A DNA stretch of 64,000 nt from Rhodospirillaceae bacterium (GTDB lineage Bacteria; Pseudomonadota; Alphaproteobacteria; GCA-2731375), in assembly GCA_018701215.1 (NCBI GenBank), contig JABIWH010000015.1:62001-126000 (forward strand), read 5' to 3'. The stretch's first letter is position 1; every line of letters begins with the position of its first letter. The notes under the pieces are model-generated. The model did not search any database. It was not told where the DNA came from and saw only the letters and a list, made by a program, of their open reading frames with translations. Position numbers and translations under genes: made by a program. Below, one piece after another: positions 26,923 to 34,996 of this stretch.

Positions 26923-27864
26923 CTAGTCCTTTGGCAGCCATGCCTTACTTTGCGCCCGGATTCGGTCCATCTGGGCCATGGACAAATTTCCGCGCAGTTT
27001 ATCGAAATGCCATTCGGCCAAGGCCGGCTTTTGCACCGCGCCCAACAAAGTCCAGAAAAAGGCCTTGGCGAAATCAACATCCACGCCCTCGCCCAACAGA
27101 TACATGCGCGAGAGCATCAATTGGGCATCGCCATTGCCGCCCTCGGCCGCCTGGCCAAAATAAAAGGCCGCCAGCGCTAGGTCCCGGGGCACGCCATCAC
27201 CATGATAATGAACGAAGCCCAGATTATATTTCGCCTTGCCCAGACCAGCCGTCGCCGCCGACTTAAACAGCGATGCCGCCTTGGCACGGTCGCGGATCAT
27301 GCCCCGGCCAAAATAATACATGTAACCAAGATTGCGCATGGCCTTGGCATTGCCCAGATCGGCGGAGCGCCGCAACAACCGCCCAGCCGCGGCCAGATCC
27401 TGACTGACGCCGCGTCCCCGGGTATAAAGCTGGGCCAGATTACGCATGGCCTTGGCATTGTTTTGCCGCACTGCATGGCCGTACCAGACGGCTGCCTGGG
27501 CCAAATCCTGGTCCACCACCTTGCCCAGTTCATGGTAGACCCCGATCACCCGTTGCGCCTCGGCATAGCCTTGCGCCGCCGCCTTGGAAAACCATAGATA
27601 GGCCGCGCGGGGATCGCGGCTCATACCGTGGCCCCGATCATGTAACAAGCCCAGCCAATGCGCCGCTTCGGCCGAACCCTCGTCCGCCGCCTTGTTGAAT
27701 TCCTTCAATGCCGCTCGATAATCGCCAGCTTCATATGCGCGGCGGGCCTTTGCCATATCGGCTGCCTGCCCGAACGCCGGCGCCGACAGCAACATCAGCA
27801 GCAGCAAGGCAATACCTACAGCCAGTGCGGCGCAAAAGCGGCCATCTACGTTTTGCAATCTCAT
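26923..27864 (-). CDS. Secreted Sel1-repeat (TPR-like) protein
   Basis: 313 aa. The N-terminus is a signal peptide (MRLQNVDGR, hydrophobic core VGIALLLLMLLSAPAFG, cleavage probably after AFG or GQA). The rest is a run of about six Sel1-like repeats, each with the A-x-x-x-LG-x-x-Y/L-x-x-G-x-G-V-x-x-D pattern (for example RNLAQLYTRGRGVSQDLA and RNLGYMYYFGRGMIRD). Such proteins are periplasmic or outer-membrane scaffolds for protein-protein contacts. The start is placed at the signal peptide; the open frame extends about 65 codons upstream, but that part lacks protein-like composition. Confidence 0.85.
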   Translation of the reverse strand: MRLQNVDGRFCAALAVGIALLLLMLLSAPAFGQAADMAKARRAYEAGDYRAALKEFNKAADEGSAEAAHWLGLLHDRGHGMSRDPRAAYLWFSKAAAQGYAEAQRVIGVYHELGKVVDQDLAQAAVWYGHAVRQNNAKAMRNLAQLYTRGRGVSQDLAAAGRLLRRSADLGNAKAMRNLGYMYYFGRGMIRDRAKAASLFKSAATAGLGKAKYNLGFVHYHGDGVPRDLALAAFYFGQAAEGGNGDAQLMLSRMYLLGEGVDVDFAKAFFWTLLGAVQKPALAEWHFDKLRGNLSMAQMDRIRAQSKAWLPKD

Positions 27865-27989
27865 TGCGACACTGTACGTCGCCCGTAGCATCGCGACAAG
27901 CCACCGCCACGGACCACAGACATGCCGCTTGCCTCGCGCATGACAGTCTGCCAGCCTACGGCGAAAGCAACAGGTTCGAGGAGACAGCC

Positions 27990-29477
27990 ATGCGCGTCGT
28001 GATCGCGATGATGAAGCACGAAACCAACACCTTTTCGCCGGTACCCACCCCGATCGCACGCTTCGCCAAGGCCCAGCCCCTGCCCTACGAAGGACAGGAA
28101 GTCTACGATGCCTTCAAGGGCACCAACAGCGGCGTCGGCGCCTTTATCGATTTGGCCGAGGAAGCCGGCGCCGAAATGGTCTTCCCCATCGCCGCCAACG
28201 CGCCGCCCTCCGGCCCCGTGCAGGACGATGCCTATGAATACATCACCTCACGCATCCTCGCCGCGATCAAGGATGGCTGCGATGCCATTATGCTGGATCT
28301 GCACGGTGCCATGGTGACCCAGAGCTTCGACGATGGCGAGGGGACCTTGCTGGCCAATATTCGCAAAATCGCACCGGATACGCCCATGGCGGTCTCGCTT
28401 GATATGCATACGAACATGTACGCCGCGATTGCCGACAATGCCACCGTCATTGGCGGCTTTCAAACCTACCCTCATATTGATAATTACGAAACGGCGGCCC
28501 GCACCGGGCGGCCCCTGTTCGATATGATCAAGGGCCAGGGAAACCCCGCCATGGCCTGGGGCAACCGGCCCATGCTGCCCCACGTCATGCGCCAGGGCAC
28601 GGACAATTTCCCCAATAAGGAATTGCAGGAGATGACCAAGCGCATGGAGGCCGAGGGCGCCCTGATCGCCACCCTGTTCGTTGGCTTCCCCCATGCCGAT
28701 ATCCACAATGCCGGCCTGTCCGCCGTGGTGGTGACGGACAACGATATGGCCCTGGCGGAAAAATATCGCGACGAACTGCTGGATTTTGCCTGGGCGCAGC
28801 GCGAGGCCTTCGTCTATCAGATCGAACCGTTGGAAGACTCCCTGGCCCGCGCCAAGGCTGCGACCGAGTTTCCGGTGGTGGTGCTGGATCACTACGACAA
28901 CGCCGCCTCGGGCGGTACCATGGATACCATGACGGTTTTAGGCGGCGTGCTGGACGCGGGCCTGGAAGATGTGGCTGCTTTTGCCATTCATGATCCCGGC
29001 GCGGTGCAGGAGATGATCGCGGCGGGCGTCGGCAATCAGGTCAGCATCAATCTGGGCGGCAAAATCGACATGCCCTCCATTGACCGCAAGGGCGAACCGC
29101 GCATCGTTACGGGGACGGTGAAGCTGATCTCGAATGGGCAATTCCGTAACCTTGGACCCGCACAAACGGGCATCCTGCAGGACATGGGCCCGACCGTGGT
29201 ATTGGACACGGGCAAGGTGGAAATCGTGGTCATCAGCCGGCATCAGGAGCCTAACGATCTAAACTGTTTCCGCAGCCTCGGGATCGAGCCGACGACCAAG
29301 CGTTATCTGATGCTGAAAAGCCGCATTCACTACCGTGCCGGCTATGGCAAGGTCGCCAAGGAAGTCATCGAATGCGCCGGGGTGGGCGTCTGCACTTCGG
29401 ACTATGACATGTTGGATTTCAAGAACGTGCGCCGGCCGATCTTTCCCCTGGATAAGATCAACGATCCCAATCCGTGA
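27990..29477 (+). CDS. M81/MlrC-family metallopeptidase-like protein
   Basis: 495 aa. It matches the MlrC (microcystinase C, DUF1485) family: VVIAMMKHETNTFSP at the N-terminus, DAIMLDLHGAMVT (about 103-115), VSLDMHTNM (about 140-148), the YPHIDNYETA block and C-terminal VVVLDHYDNAASGG. Several conserved His/Asp residues probably bind a metal. Despite the family name, most members are not linked to microcystin and the substrate is unknown. ATG at 27990 has GAGGAGAC upstream; the open frame upstream is not coding. Its 3' end overlaps the convergent ArsR-like gene by 20 bp. Confidence 0.88.
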   Translation: MRVVIAMMKHETNTFSPVPTPIARFAKAQPLPYEGQEVYDAFKGTNSGVGAFIDLAEEAGAEMVFPIAANAPPSGPVQDDAYEYITSRILAAIKDGCDAIMLDLHGAMVTQSFDDGEGTLLANIRKIAPDTPMAVSLDMHTNMYAAIADNATVIGGFQTYPHIDNYETAARTGRPLFDMIKGQGNPAMAWGNRPMLPHVMRQGTDNFPNKELQEMTKRMEAEGALIATLFVGFPHADIHNAGLSAVVVTDNDMALAEKYRDELLDFAWAQREAFVYQIEPLEDSLARAKAATEFPVVVLDHYDNAASGGTMDTMTVLGGVLDAGLEDVAAFAIHDPGAVQEMIAAGVGNQVSINLGGKIDMPSIDRKGEPRIVTGTVKLISNGQFRNLGPAQTGILQDMGPTVVLDTGKVEIVVISRHQEPNDLNCFRSLGIEPTTKRYLMLKSRIHYRAGYGKVAKEVIECAGVGVCTSDYDMLDFKNVRRPIFPLDKINDPNP

Positions 29478-30153
29478 TACCCAACCGCTCTTGCAGCTGT
29501 GCCGCGCCCGCCTTGGACAGGCGGACGGCACGGCTGCCGGGTACCCGGCGCAGCCATTTTCGGGCCAGGAACTGATCCAATAGCGCCGCCCCCAGGGCGC
29601 CGCCCAGATGCGGGCGCCGTTCGCTCCAGTCCAGACACTGGCGCGCGAATTGCCGCCGTCGCGCCCTCTGGCCGCCGCGCAGGCTGTCGGGCGCGATACC
29701 CAGTTCAGTGAAAAACCCCTCCCCCGCCGGCGTCAGCTCAAAATCATTGTCATGGCGCCTGAGAAGCTTCCTATCCTCCAACGCCCCGGCCACGGCGACG
29801 CCCAGACGGCCAGCCAGATGCTTGTAGCAAGTCCGTGCCAGGCGCACATCGTCGAGCCTGATTGGCTTTTGCACCGCTTTCGGTGCGATCAGTTGCAAGG
29901 CCTGTATCGCGGCGGCAACATCCGGCCCCGCGATGCGATAATAATTATGCCGGCCCTGACGCAGCATGTTCAACAGACCGCCCGTGCATAGTTTGGCCAA
30001 ATGAAAGCTGGCCGTCTGCGGCGTGATGCCCGCGCCTACGGCCAACTCCCGTGCCGTCAAGGCCCGGCCATCCATCAACGCCGCGATCATCGAGGCACGA
30101 CTCTCCTCACCCAGCAAGGCGGCAATCGTGGCCAGATTTTGGTTTACAGACAT
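29458..30153 (-). CDS. ArsR-family transcriptional regulator
   Basis: 231 aa from ATG 30153 (241 aa if ATG 30183 is used). The N-terminal winged helix-turn-helix (about 5-75) reads LLGEESRASMIAALMDGRALTARELA, then ITPQTASFHLAKL (recognition helix) and RQGRHNYYRIAG (wing). A longer C-terminal domain of about 140 residues follows, seen in the ArsR subgroup found near detoxification genes. No Cys metal-binding motif is seen at the usual alpha-3 position, so it may sense an organic ligand. It is divergent from the GST gene, and a direct-repeat motif lies just upstream of its start. Confidence 0.82.
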   Translation of the reverse strand: MSVNQNLATIAALLGEESRASMIAALMDGRALTARELAVGAGITPQTASFHLAKLCTGGLLNMLRQGRHNYYRIAGPDVAAAIQALQLIAPKAVQKPIRLDDVRLARTCYKHLAGRLGVAVAGALEDRKLLRRHDNDFELTPAGEGFFTELGIAPDSLRGGQRARRRQFARQCLDWSERRPHLGGALGAALLDQFLARKWLRRVPGSRAVRLSKAGAAQLQERLGITDWDR

Positions 30154-30155
30154 AG

Positions 30156-30171
30156 TTCGATGATATTCGAT
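30156..30171. promoter_or_regulatory. Putative operator, direct repeat TTCGAT (site 1)
   Basis: TTCGAT-GATA-TTCGAT: two TTCGAT copies with a 10-bp period, located between the divergent ArsR-like and GST genes and directly at the ArsR start. An almost identical sequence (site 2) precedes the iron-dependent dehydrogenase gene at 30930. Assignment as the ArsR operator is inference. Confidence 0.45.
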
Positions 30172-30253
30172 ATGTCTTGGCATGGCAACAATAATACCCT
30201 TGCAAAAAATACCGGACCTGTCCCTAATCTTGCCGCAGCAAAGCGAGGAACAT

Positions 30254-30874
30254 ATGAATTATCGCCTTTTTAACCGGCCTGGTTCGGGCGGCTTCGTGGT
30301 CGAGGCGGCGCTGGCCCTGGCCGAGACGCCGTTTGAATTGCAGGAATTCGAATCCAAGCCGGGCACGCCGTTGCCCGAGGACTTCCGCGCCACCAATCCC
30401 TGGGGCCAGGTGCCGGTTCTGCTTCTGCCCGACGGCACCACAATGACCGAGGCGGCGGCGATCCTGATCCATCTGGCCGCCGCTTTCCCCGACAAGGGGC
30501 TCGGACCGGTACCTGGAACCTCGGCCCACGCCAAGTTTCTGCGTTGGCTGGTGTTCGCCAGCGTTAACCTGTACGAGGCCGTCCTGCGCCGCGGCTATCC
30601 GTTCCGCTATACCACCGACCCCGGCGGTTACAAGGCCCTGGGCGCCGCCGCGAATACCCGCCTGAAAGATGGCTTGGCAGTATTGGACACGGCGGTCGCG
30701 CCGGGACCTTTTCTGCTAGGTGAACAGATGAGCCTGGCCGATATCTACTTCGCCATGCTGTTCACCTGGTACCACGGCCAGATCGAAGCGCCGCATCTGG
30801 TTGCCATGAAAGACGGCGTCAAGGCGCACACGATGGTCGGCCCGATCTGGCGGCGCCACTTTGGCGATCGTTGA
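30254..30874 (+). CDS. Glutathione S-transferase family protein
   Basis: 206 aa. N-terminal thioredoxin-like domain (about 1-80): YRLFNRPGSGGFVVEAALALAE, NPWGQVPVLLLPDG (cis-Pro in VPVL) and MTEAAAILIHLA, where the glutathione gamma-glutamyl Glu/Ser contact normally lies. The C-terminal helical domain includes FLLGEQMSLADIYFAML, the N-capping box motif of GSTs. It probably conjugates or reduces an electrophile with glutathione. Ribosome site GCGAGGAA. Divergent from the ArsR-like gene and followed by an iron-dependent dehydrogenase. Confidence 0.88.
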   Translation: MNYRLFNRPGSGGFVVEAALALAETPFELQEFESKPGTPLPEDFRATNPWGQVPVLLLPDGTTMTEAAAILIHLAAAFPDKGLGPVPGTSAHAKFLRWLVFASVNLYEAVLRRGYPFRYTTDPGGYKALGAAANTRLKDGLAVLDTAVAPGPFLLGEQMSLADIYFAMLFTWYHGQIEAPHLVAMKDGVKAHTMVGPIWRRHFGDR

Positions 30875-30929
30875 ACGGCAGGGCGGCATACGCGGCCAGA
30901 TCATGGCTTGCATTCATGATCCGGTGAAA

Positions 30930-30946
30930 TTCGATTGATATTCGAT
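30930..30946. promoter_or_regulatory. Putative operator, direct repeat TTCGAT (site 2)
   Basis: TTCGAT-TGATA-TTCGAT, the same motif as site 1 at 30156 with one extra base between the repeats (11-bp period), 65 bp before the dehydrogenase start. Immediately upstream is a perfect inverted repeat GATCATG-N9-CATGATC (30899-30921). Confidence 0.45.
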
Positions 30947-31010
30947 CCGTGTCGTCGCGGTAATGACCGTGTTAGTCTGCCCGCCAACACAAAACCAAGG
31001 GACGGACAAC

Positions 31011-32180
31011 ATGCAAAGCGGGCAAATCGTTTTTACCGGGATGGACCGGGTGATCTTTGGCCAGGCGGCGGCGGGGGCCGTTGCCGGCGAGGCGGAACGC
31101 CTGGGCGCCGAGCGGGTTTTTCTGCTGGTCAGCGGCACCTTGAACAGAGAGACGGACGCCGTCGAGCAGATGGCCGCCGCCCTGGGTCCGCGCTATGCCG
31201 GGCGCTGGGATCATATGCCGTCCCATTCACCACGCGAGGCCGTAGTTGGTTGCGCCAATGCGGCCCGCGAAGCCGGCTGCGACCTGTTGGTCAGCTTTGG
31301 CGGCGGTTCGACCACCGACGGCGGCAAGGCCGTGACCATCTGTCTGCAGCACGGCATCACCGAGGCGGCCGGCCTGGAACCCTTCCGCACCGTGGTCGAT
31401 GAAAATGGCGAGCGTCATTTTCCCGAATACGACGCGCCGGAAATCCGCCAAATCGTGGTGCCGACCACGTTGTCGGGCGGTGAATTCAATGCCCGCGCCG
31501 GCATCACCAACACGGTGGAAAAACTAAAACAAAGCTATATGCACCCCGGCATCATTCCGCTCTCGGTGATCCTTGACGCCGCCGCTACCGTGCACACGCC
31601 GGAATGGCTGTGGCTGTCCACGGGCATCCGGGCCGTGGATCACGCGGTGGAGACTTATTGCTCGCTCGACGCCAATGCCTACACCGACGGCGCCGCCTTG
31701 CAAGCCCTGCGCCTGTTGAGTGAAGGCCTGGCCCGGGTCAAGGCCGATCCGTCCGATCTCGACGCCCGTCTGCAATGCCTGATGGGGGCCTGGATCTCCA
31801 TGACCGGCGTCGTCACCGGCACACGCCTGGGCGCCAGCCATGCCATCGGGCATATTCTGGGCGGCACGGCAAATGTGCCCCACGGCTATACCTCCTGCGT
31901 CATGCTGCCCTATGTGATGGACTATAACGCGGCCATCAACTCTAACCGCCAGGCCGACATCGCCGCCGCGTTGGGCCAGCCCAAGGCCACCGCGGGCGAT
32001 GCCCTGGACAAGCTAATCTCCGGCCTGGGCATGCCCCGCACCCTGCGAGAGGTGGACATCAGCGAAGAGCAACTGCCGCAATTGGCGGAAAACTGCATGC
32101 TGGATACCTGGACATTTTCGAACCCCCGGAAGATCCGCTCACCGGAACAGATCATGGAAATACTGCGCGCCGCGCTGTAA
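31011..32180 (+). CDS. Iron-containing alcohol dehydrogenase (maleylacetate-reductase-like)
   Basis: 389 aa group III (iron-dependent) dehydrogenase. The N-terminal NAD(P)-binding domain carries LLVSFGGGSTTDGGKAV (about 92-108). The C-terminal helical domain carries the metal ligands: Asp and His in GIRAVDHAVETYCS and His in GASHAIGHILGGTANVPHGYTS. The pattern GHILGG with VPHG is closer to maleylacetate reductase than to class Fe-ADH such as AdhE. Maleylacetate reductase funnels aromatic ring-cleavage products to beta-ketoadipate. The ATG at 31011 has GGGACGGAC upstream. It probably shares regulation with the GST gene through the TTCGAT motif. Confidence 0.88.
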   Translation: MQSGQIVFTGMDRVIFGQAAAGAVAGEAERLGAERVFLLVSGTLNRETDAVEQMAAALGPRYAGRWDHMPSHSPREAVVGCANAAREAGCDLLVSFGGGSTTDGGKAVTICLQHGITEAAGLEPFRTVVDENGERHFPEYDAPEIRQIVVPTTLSGGEFNARAGITNTVEKLKQSYMHPGIIPLSVILDAAATVHTPEWLWLSTGIRAVDHAVETYCSLDANAYTDGAALQALRLLSEGLARVKADPSDLDARLQCLMGAWISMTGVVTGTRLGASHAIGHILGGTANVPHGYTSCVMLPYVMDYNAAINSNRQADIAAALGQPKATAGDALDKLISGLGMPRTLREVDISEEQLPQLAENCMLDTWTFSNPRKIRSPEQIMEILRAAL

Positions 32181-32210
32181 CGCGAATCGGTTCGCGACGG
32201 GCCGTTTTTC
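32181..32210 (+). terminator. Probable terminator of the dehydrogenase gene
   Basis: The hairpin CGCGAA-TCGG-TTCGCG begins directly after the stop codon and is followed a few bases later by a GTTTTT run. Spacing between hairpin and T-run is longer than ideal, so termination efficiency is uncertain. Confidence 0.5.
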
Positions 32211-32339
32211 GGAGCGGATTCAGCCTCAAAACGCCATAACAGTGACCTGAGGGCGAGAAAATTATCCCACATTTATTTTCCATAACCCCCGTTCCAAGTT
32301 AATGTTTTGACGGGCGGATTCGACACCGCCAACAGATAG

Positions 32340-32390
32340 CTGTGGATAGCTTGTGAGGCAGTTGTGTAATATTATTCCACTTATCCACAG
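32340..32390. promoter_or_regulatory. Inverted pair of DnaA-box-like sequences in AT-rich DNA
   Basis: CTGTGGATA at 32340-32348 and TATCCACAG at 32382-32390 are perfect inverted copies; the second lies in TTATCCACA, identical to the strong DnaA box consensus. A related TTATCCCACA is at about 32262. The surrounding bases are AT-rich. The neighbouring genes are not those of an alphaproteobacterial oriC, so a full origin is unlikely; a DnaA-responsive control site for the downstream RNA is possible. Confidence 0.4.
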
Positions 32391-32406
32391 ATATCTTGGC
32401 ATTTAT

Positions 32407-32412
32407 TATAAT
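32407..32412 (+). promoter_or_regulatory. -10 box of the large structured RNA
   Basis: A perfect TATAAT in an AT-rich stretch. Transcription would begin near 32419, seven bases before the first helix of the structured region (CCGCAGC at 32426). No good -35 hexamer is seen at 16-18 bp; the DnaA-box-like sequence occupies that place. Confidence 0.45.
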
Positions 32413-32418
32413 TTTGTC

Positions 32419-33470
32419 TTGTTTACCGCAGCATCATGATCCACCATTTGATCAGCGGCCACGAAGGATGAATTTCCAGCCTTCAAACAGCAGGAAGATC
32501 ATAGGTAGGGGCCGCTGCGGAACACCAAGATCCATTGGCTCAAGCCAGCCTCGGTTGGCATAGGTCGAAGGATACCGCCCCAGGCAACTGGAATGGATGG
32601 CGTTTCGGGATCTCGAACCTTCGTTACAGCCTTCGGGTTTTATCGTTCGGTGACGGATCGAACGGCCAAGGCGCCTTCGGGTGCGGCGGCCACGCCGGCG
32701 GTGGCGGCCTTCGGGCAGCTAGAGTTGGTGGGTTGGGACGCGGTCGACACGTAGCCTCCGGGTGACAAACTGATCCGCGCAACAATCCGAACGGTAGCAC
32801 GGCATCTCTGGGGAAACCTTGGGCGCTGGGCGAGCCGGGGCCGCGTATCCCTTGGGAAGGCGGTCTGGATCAGAGTGGTTTCCGTGTCTTCGGATATGTG
32901 GAGCGACCATGGGTCCGCCGGATGGACGGCCAGCCCTCGGGCGGGTTTGAGGTTCGGCAACCGGGACGGGGCGCTTTCGGGCGCGACGCACCGGGGATCG
33001 GAAAGCCTTTGGGCGGAACGGTCCGGTCGGTTAAGGCGGCTTTTGAATTTATCCTTCGGGGTTTATCTCGCAAGCATGTCCAGGCCGGCATGCTAATCAA
33101 GGCGTCAAGCGGGTTAACCCGTGGGTGTGTCTGGATTGGTTGGACTGGGAAGTCCGTGCGGCGCACCTTCGGGTTCCGCGGCATTGGGTGGAAAGGTCCA
33201 CGCGGAAGGGCGGTTACGGTGCGTTTCCCTTTGGGGAGAGGTTCCACGGACACCCGGCCGCTGGAGCAGCAGGCCTTTGAATGCTGGTCCTTGGAGACTG
33301 ATCTTCGGATTTGGCTCTCTGGATGTTGAATTCGCTGGTGGTTGGACTCCGTGAACCGGGAGGTTTCGGCCTCCGGAGACTTCGGTCTCTCAGGTTCCGA
33401 GGCGTCAGGCGTGTCCTTCGGGGCACATTGCTAGGACCCCGCGTCCAATGCACCTGACGCCTTTCTTTTT
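32419..33470 (+). ncRNA. Candidate large structured non-coding RNA (~1.05 kb), family not recognised
   Basis: No reading frame here has protein-like composition or recognisable motifs. The + strand contains nine CTTCGG loops, most capping short helices, plus TTTCGG, CTCGGG and CTCCGG variants. The 5' domain nests three helices: CCGCAGC/GCTGCGG (32426-32432 with 32514-32520), ATGATC/GATCAT (32436-32441 with 32497-32502) and GAAGG/CCTTC (32463-32467 with 32480-32484). Further hairpins are CGTTCG/CGAACG (32644-32664), GCGC-TTTCGG-GCGC (32971-32984), AGCATG/CATGCT (33073-33094), GTGGA-AAGG-TCCAC (33188-33201), GGAGG-TTTCGG-CCTCC (33359-33374) and GAGAC-TTCG-GTCTC (33376-33389). It ends in a branched stem plus TTTCTTTTT. 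UUCG loops and U-tract agree on the + strand. It is not recognisable as rRNA, RNase P, tmRNA, SRP or 6S RNA. The 5' end is inferred from a TATAAT box. Confidence 0.6.
33401..33470 (+). terminator. 3' domain and intrinsic terminator of the structured RNA
   Basis: The closing stem GGCGTCAGG (33401-33409) pairs with CCTGACGCC (33453-33461) and is followed by TTTCTTTTT. Inside it are two hairpins: GTGTCC-TTCG-GGGCAC (33411-33426) and ATTG-cta-GGAC/GTCC-AAT (33427-33449). The 3' half of this domain is repeated in degenerate form at 48025-48073. Confidence 0.7.
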
Positions 33471-33762
33471 GGCAAAATTCAGCAGGCTTTTTACAACTAT
33501 CGCCATTTCAACGAGCGGGGGCAGGTGATCATATTGCCGGCCATATCTCCCAGCGCGTTTTCGTCTATTCTGCTCTGCTGGGCTGGGGCTTTCGCCCCCG
33601 ATATCAACGGAGCATGAAATCTCCGATAAAAAGTAACTCCTGATAACTAGCTAAACTGGCGAAATCAACTAGGTATTGAACCGTTGTCATATTGGACTTC
33701 GTCTCCTTCTGGCCGTGGGCTGTAGTTACAGTTGTCCTTTTCGGCGATAGTGGGTTTGGACC
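33471..33762. other. Intergenic, no gene seen
   Basis: About 290 bp between the structured RNA and the SnoaL-like pseudogene. The only visible structure is a GGGGC-TTTC-GCCCC hairpin at about 33585-33598. Base composition is less GC-rich than the neighbouring genes. No coding frame with sensible composition was found. Confidence 0.5.
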
Positions 33763-34150
33763 ATGGCATCCAACAAAACCTGAGTGCTTATGTGCTCCAG
33801 GAACAATGGCTGGAAATTTACGCCCCGGATTACGTCAACCATACGACTGTTGCCGGCGGTGACTTGCACGGCCTCGACGGGGTGAGACGCGTTATGAACG
33901 CCTTTCGCACCGGATCCCAGATGTGAATGTGATCATCGATGACGTGATAGATGCCGGAGACAAAGTCGTAACCCGCGCGACGGGTTATGGCACGCACACC
34001 GGCGAATTTCGCGGCATGGCGCCTACAGGCAGGAGGATCGAAGTGCGCATCATATCCATATCCCGCATTGCCGGCGGCAGAATTGTGGAGCGTTGGGAGA
34101 ACATGGCTACGATGACCCTAATGCAACAGATTGGCGCTATTCCCGAGTAG
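33763..34150 (+). pseudogene. Frame-shifted SnoaL-like (NTF2-fold ester cyclase) gene
   Basis: Two partial frames together spell a SnoaL-like polyketide-cyclase domain. The first gives LEIYAPDYVNHTTVAGGDLHGLDG; after a one-base loss near 33910 the second continues IPDVNVIIDDVIDAGDKV, GTHTGEFRGMAPTGRRIEV and GGRIVERWENMATMTLMQQIG. The probable original start is ATG 33763 (MASNKT), but that frame meets a stop after six codons, so the 5' part is damaged as well. At least two lesions make a sequencing error an unlikely sole cause. It lies in the gene-poor region next to the structured RNA. Confidence 0.75.
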
Positions 34151-34597
34151 AAACTCCGCAGAGAGACGTGGCTAGGTATGGTGCGACCACCATTATTCCG
34201 TTATGAAAGCTGTCCGTTCTCCTGAAAGCGGGCATAGCGTCACGCCAACGGAGATGGATGTCCGATTCCGGCACATCTCGATGGTAATGGCCGAGGACAG
34301 CAGCTTCTGTCGTGCCCCGTTATCGAGCAACGAGCAGGCGCGACATATTTGCCCTCGTTAGCCTGTGCGCCACGTCGAGCTCGATTTACACTTACGACAA
34401 ATGCGCTCACCCGCCCAGGCGCTCAAAAAAGAGTCCGCACACACCAGACATCGTCTTGTCTTACTGTCGTCGTCAAGCTCGGTGTCTTGCTCTGTTTCCT
34501 GCGTCTTGAGATCAACTGGCATCGTTCACTTGTCTTCACTTCTTGGGCCAGCGAGATCGCAACCGATCCCGCGCAAAATAGCCATTAAAATTTCGAA
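34151..34597. other. Intergenic, no gene seen
   Basis: About 450 bp between the SnoaL pseudogene and the 3' end of the cold-shock gene. Short open frames on the + strand overlap one another in different phases and have no recognisable motif. The sequence TGTCCGTTCTCCTGAAAGCGGGCAT near 34209 hints at an imperfect palindrome, but nothing firm can be assigned. Probably degraded DNA. Confidence 0.5.
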
Positions 34598-34807
34598 CTA
34601 ATCGAGAGCAACTAGATTTTCGGCCGCACTTTTGCCATCACGTCCCGGCTCTACGTCGTACTGAATCTTCTGACCTTCGGCCAAACTCGACATGCCCGCG
34701 CGTTCTACAGCGGAGATGTGCACGAATGCATCAGCGCCGCCACCGTCAGGTTCGATGAAACCAAAACCTTTAGTCGGATTGAACCACTTCACTGTACCCG
34801 TCACCAT
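34598..34807 (-). CDS. Cold-shock domain protein (CspA family)
   Basis: 69 aa single cold-shock domain. RNP1 (KGFGFIEPD, about 13-21) and RNP2 (DAFVHISAVE, about 26-35) are both intact, with GTVKWFNPTKG at the start. It binds single-stranded RNA/DNA and acts as an RNA chaperone in the cytoplasm. A good ribosome site (AAGGGAAAG) lies about 6 nt before ATG. The roughly 190 bp upstream contain no other gene and could be the long 5' leader often found in csp genes, but I could not define its structure. Confidence 0.95.
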   Translation of the reverse strand: MVTGTVKWFNPTKGFGFIEPDGGGADAFVHISAVERAGMSSLAEGQKIQYDVEPGRDGKSAAENLVALD

Positions 34808-34996
34808 GTAAACTTTCCCTTCTCAGCATTTATCTCGCGCGCATTCTGACACAGGATGGCGCTGATCACAAATGTTGACTGAAAATCATCAGTTTGAATT
34901 CGCGACGTTGCCAAATGCATACTCGAGGCCGCTTACACCGCCTGCACTGTAATGGGGGCCAATGTCAAAAAAACAGGTGTTGGGGATCGGTGCCAA

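Noticed and set aside
32256..32412. Chromosomal origin oriC
   Set aside because: Only two or three DnaA-box-like sequences and none of the usual neighbours (dnaA, hemE, parAB, gidA). Kept only as a possible regulatory site.
32535..33453. Several open frames of 60-143 codons on both strands inside the structured RNA
   Set aside because: Their composition (Arg/Gly/Pro-rich), overlap in many phases, lack of ribosome sites and lack of any motif are what GC-rich hairpin DNA produces.
32290..33470. tmRNA, RNase P RNA or group II intron as identity of the structured region
   Set aside because: GGATTCGAC near 32317 recalls tmRNA, but no tag frame or acceptor half is seen; the conserved RNase P core and intron domain V motifs are absent; no reverse transcriptase gene is present.
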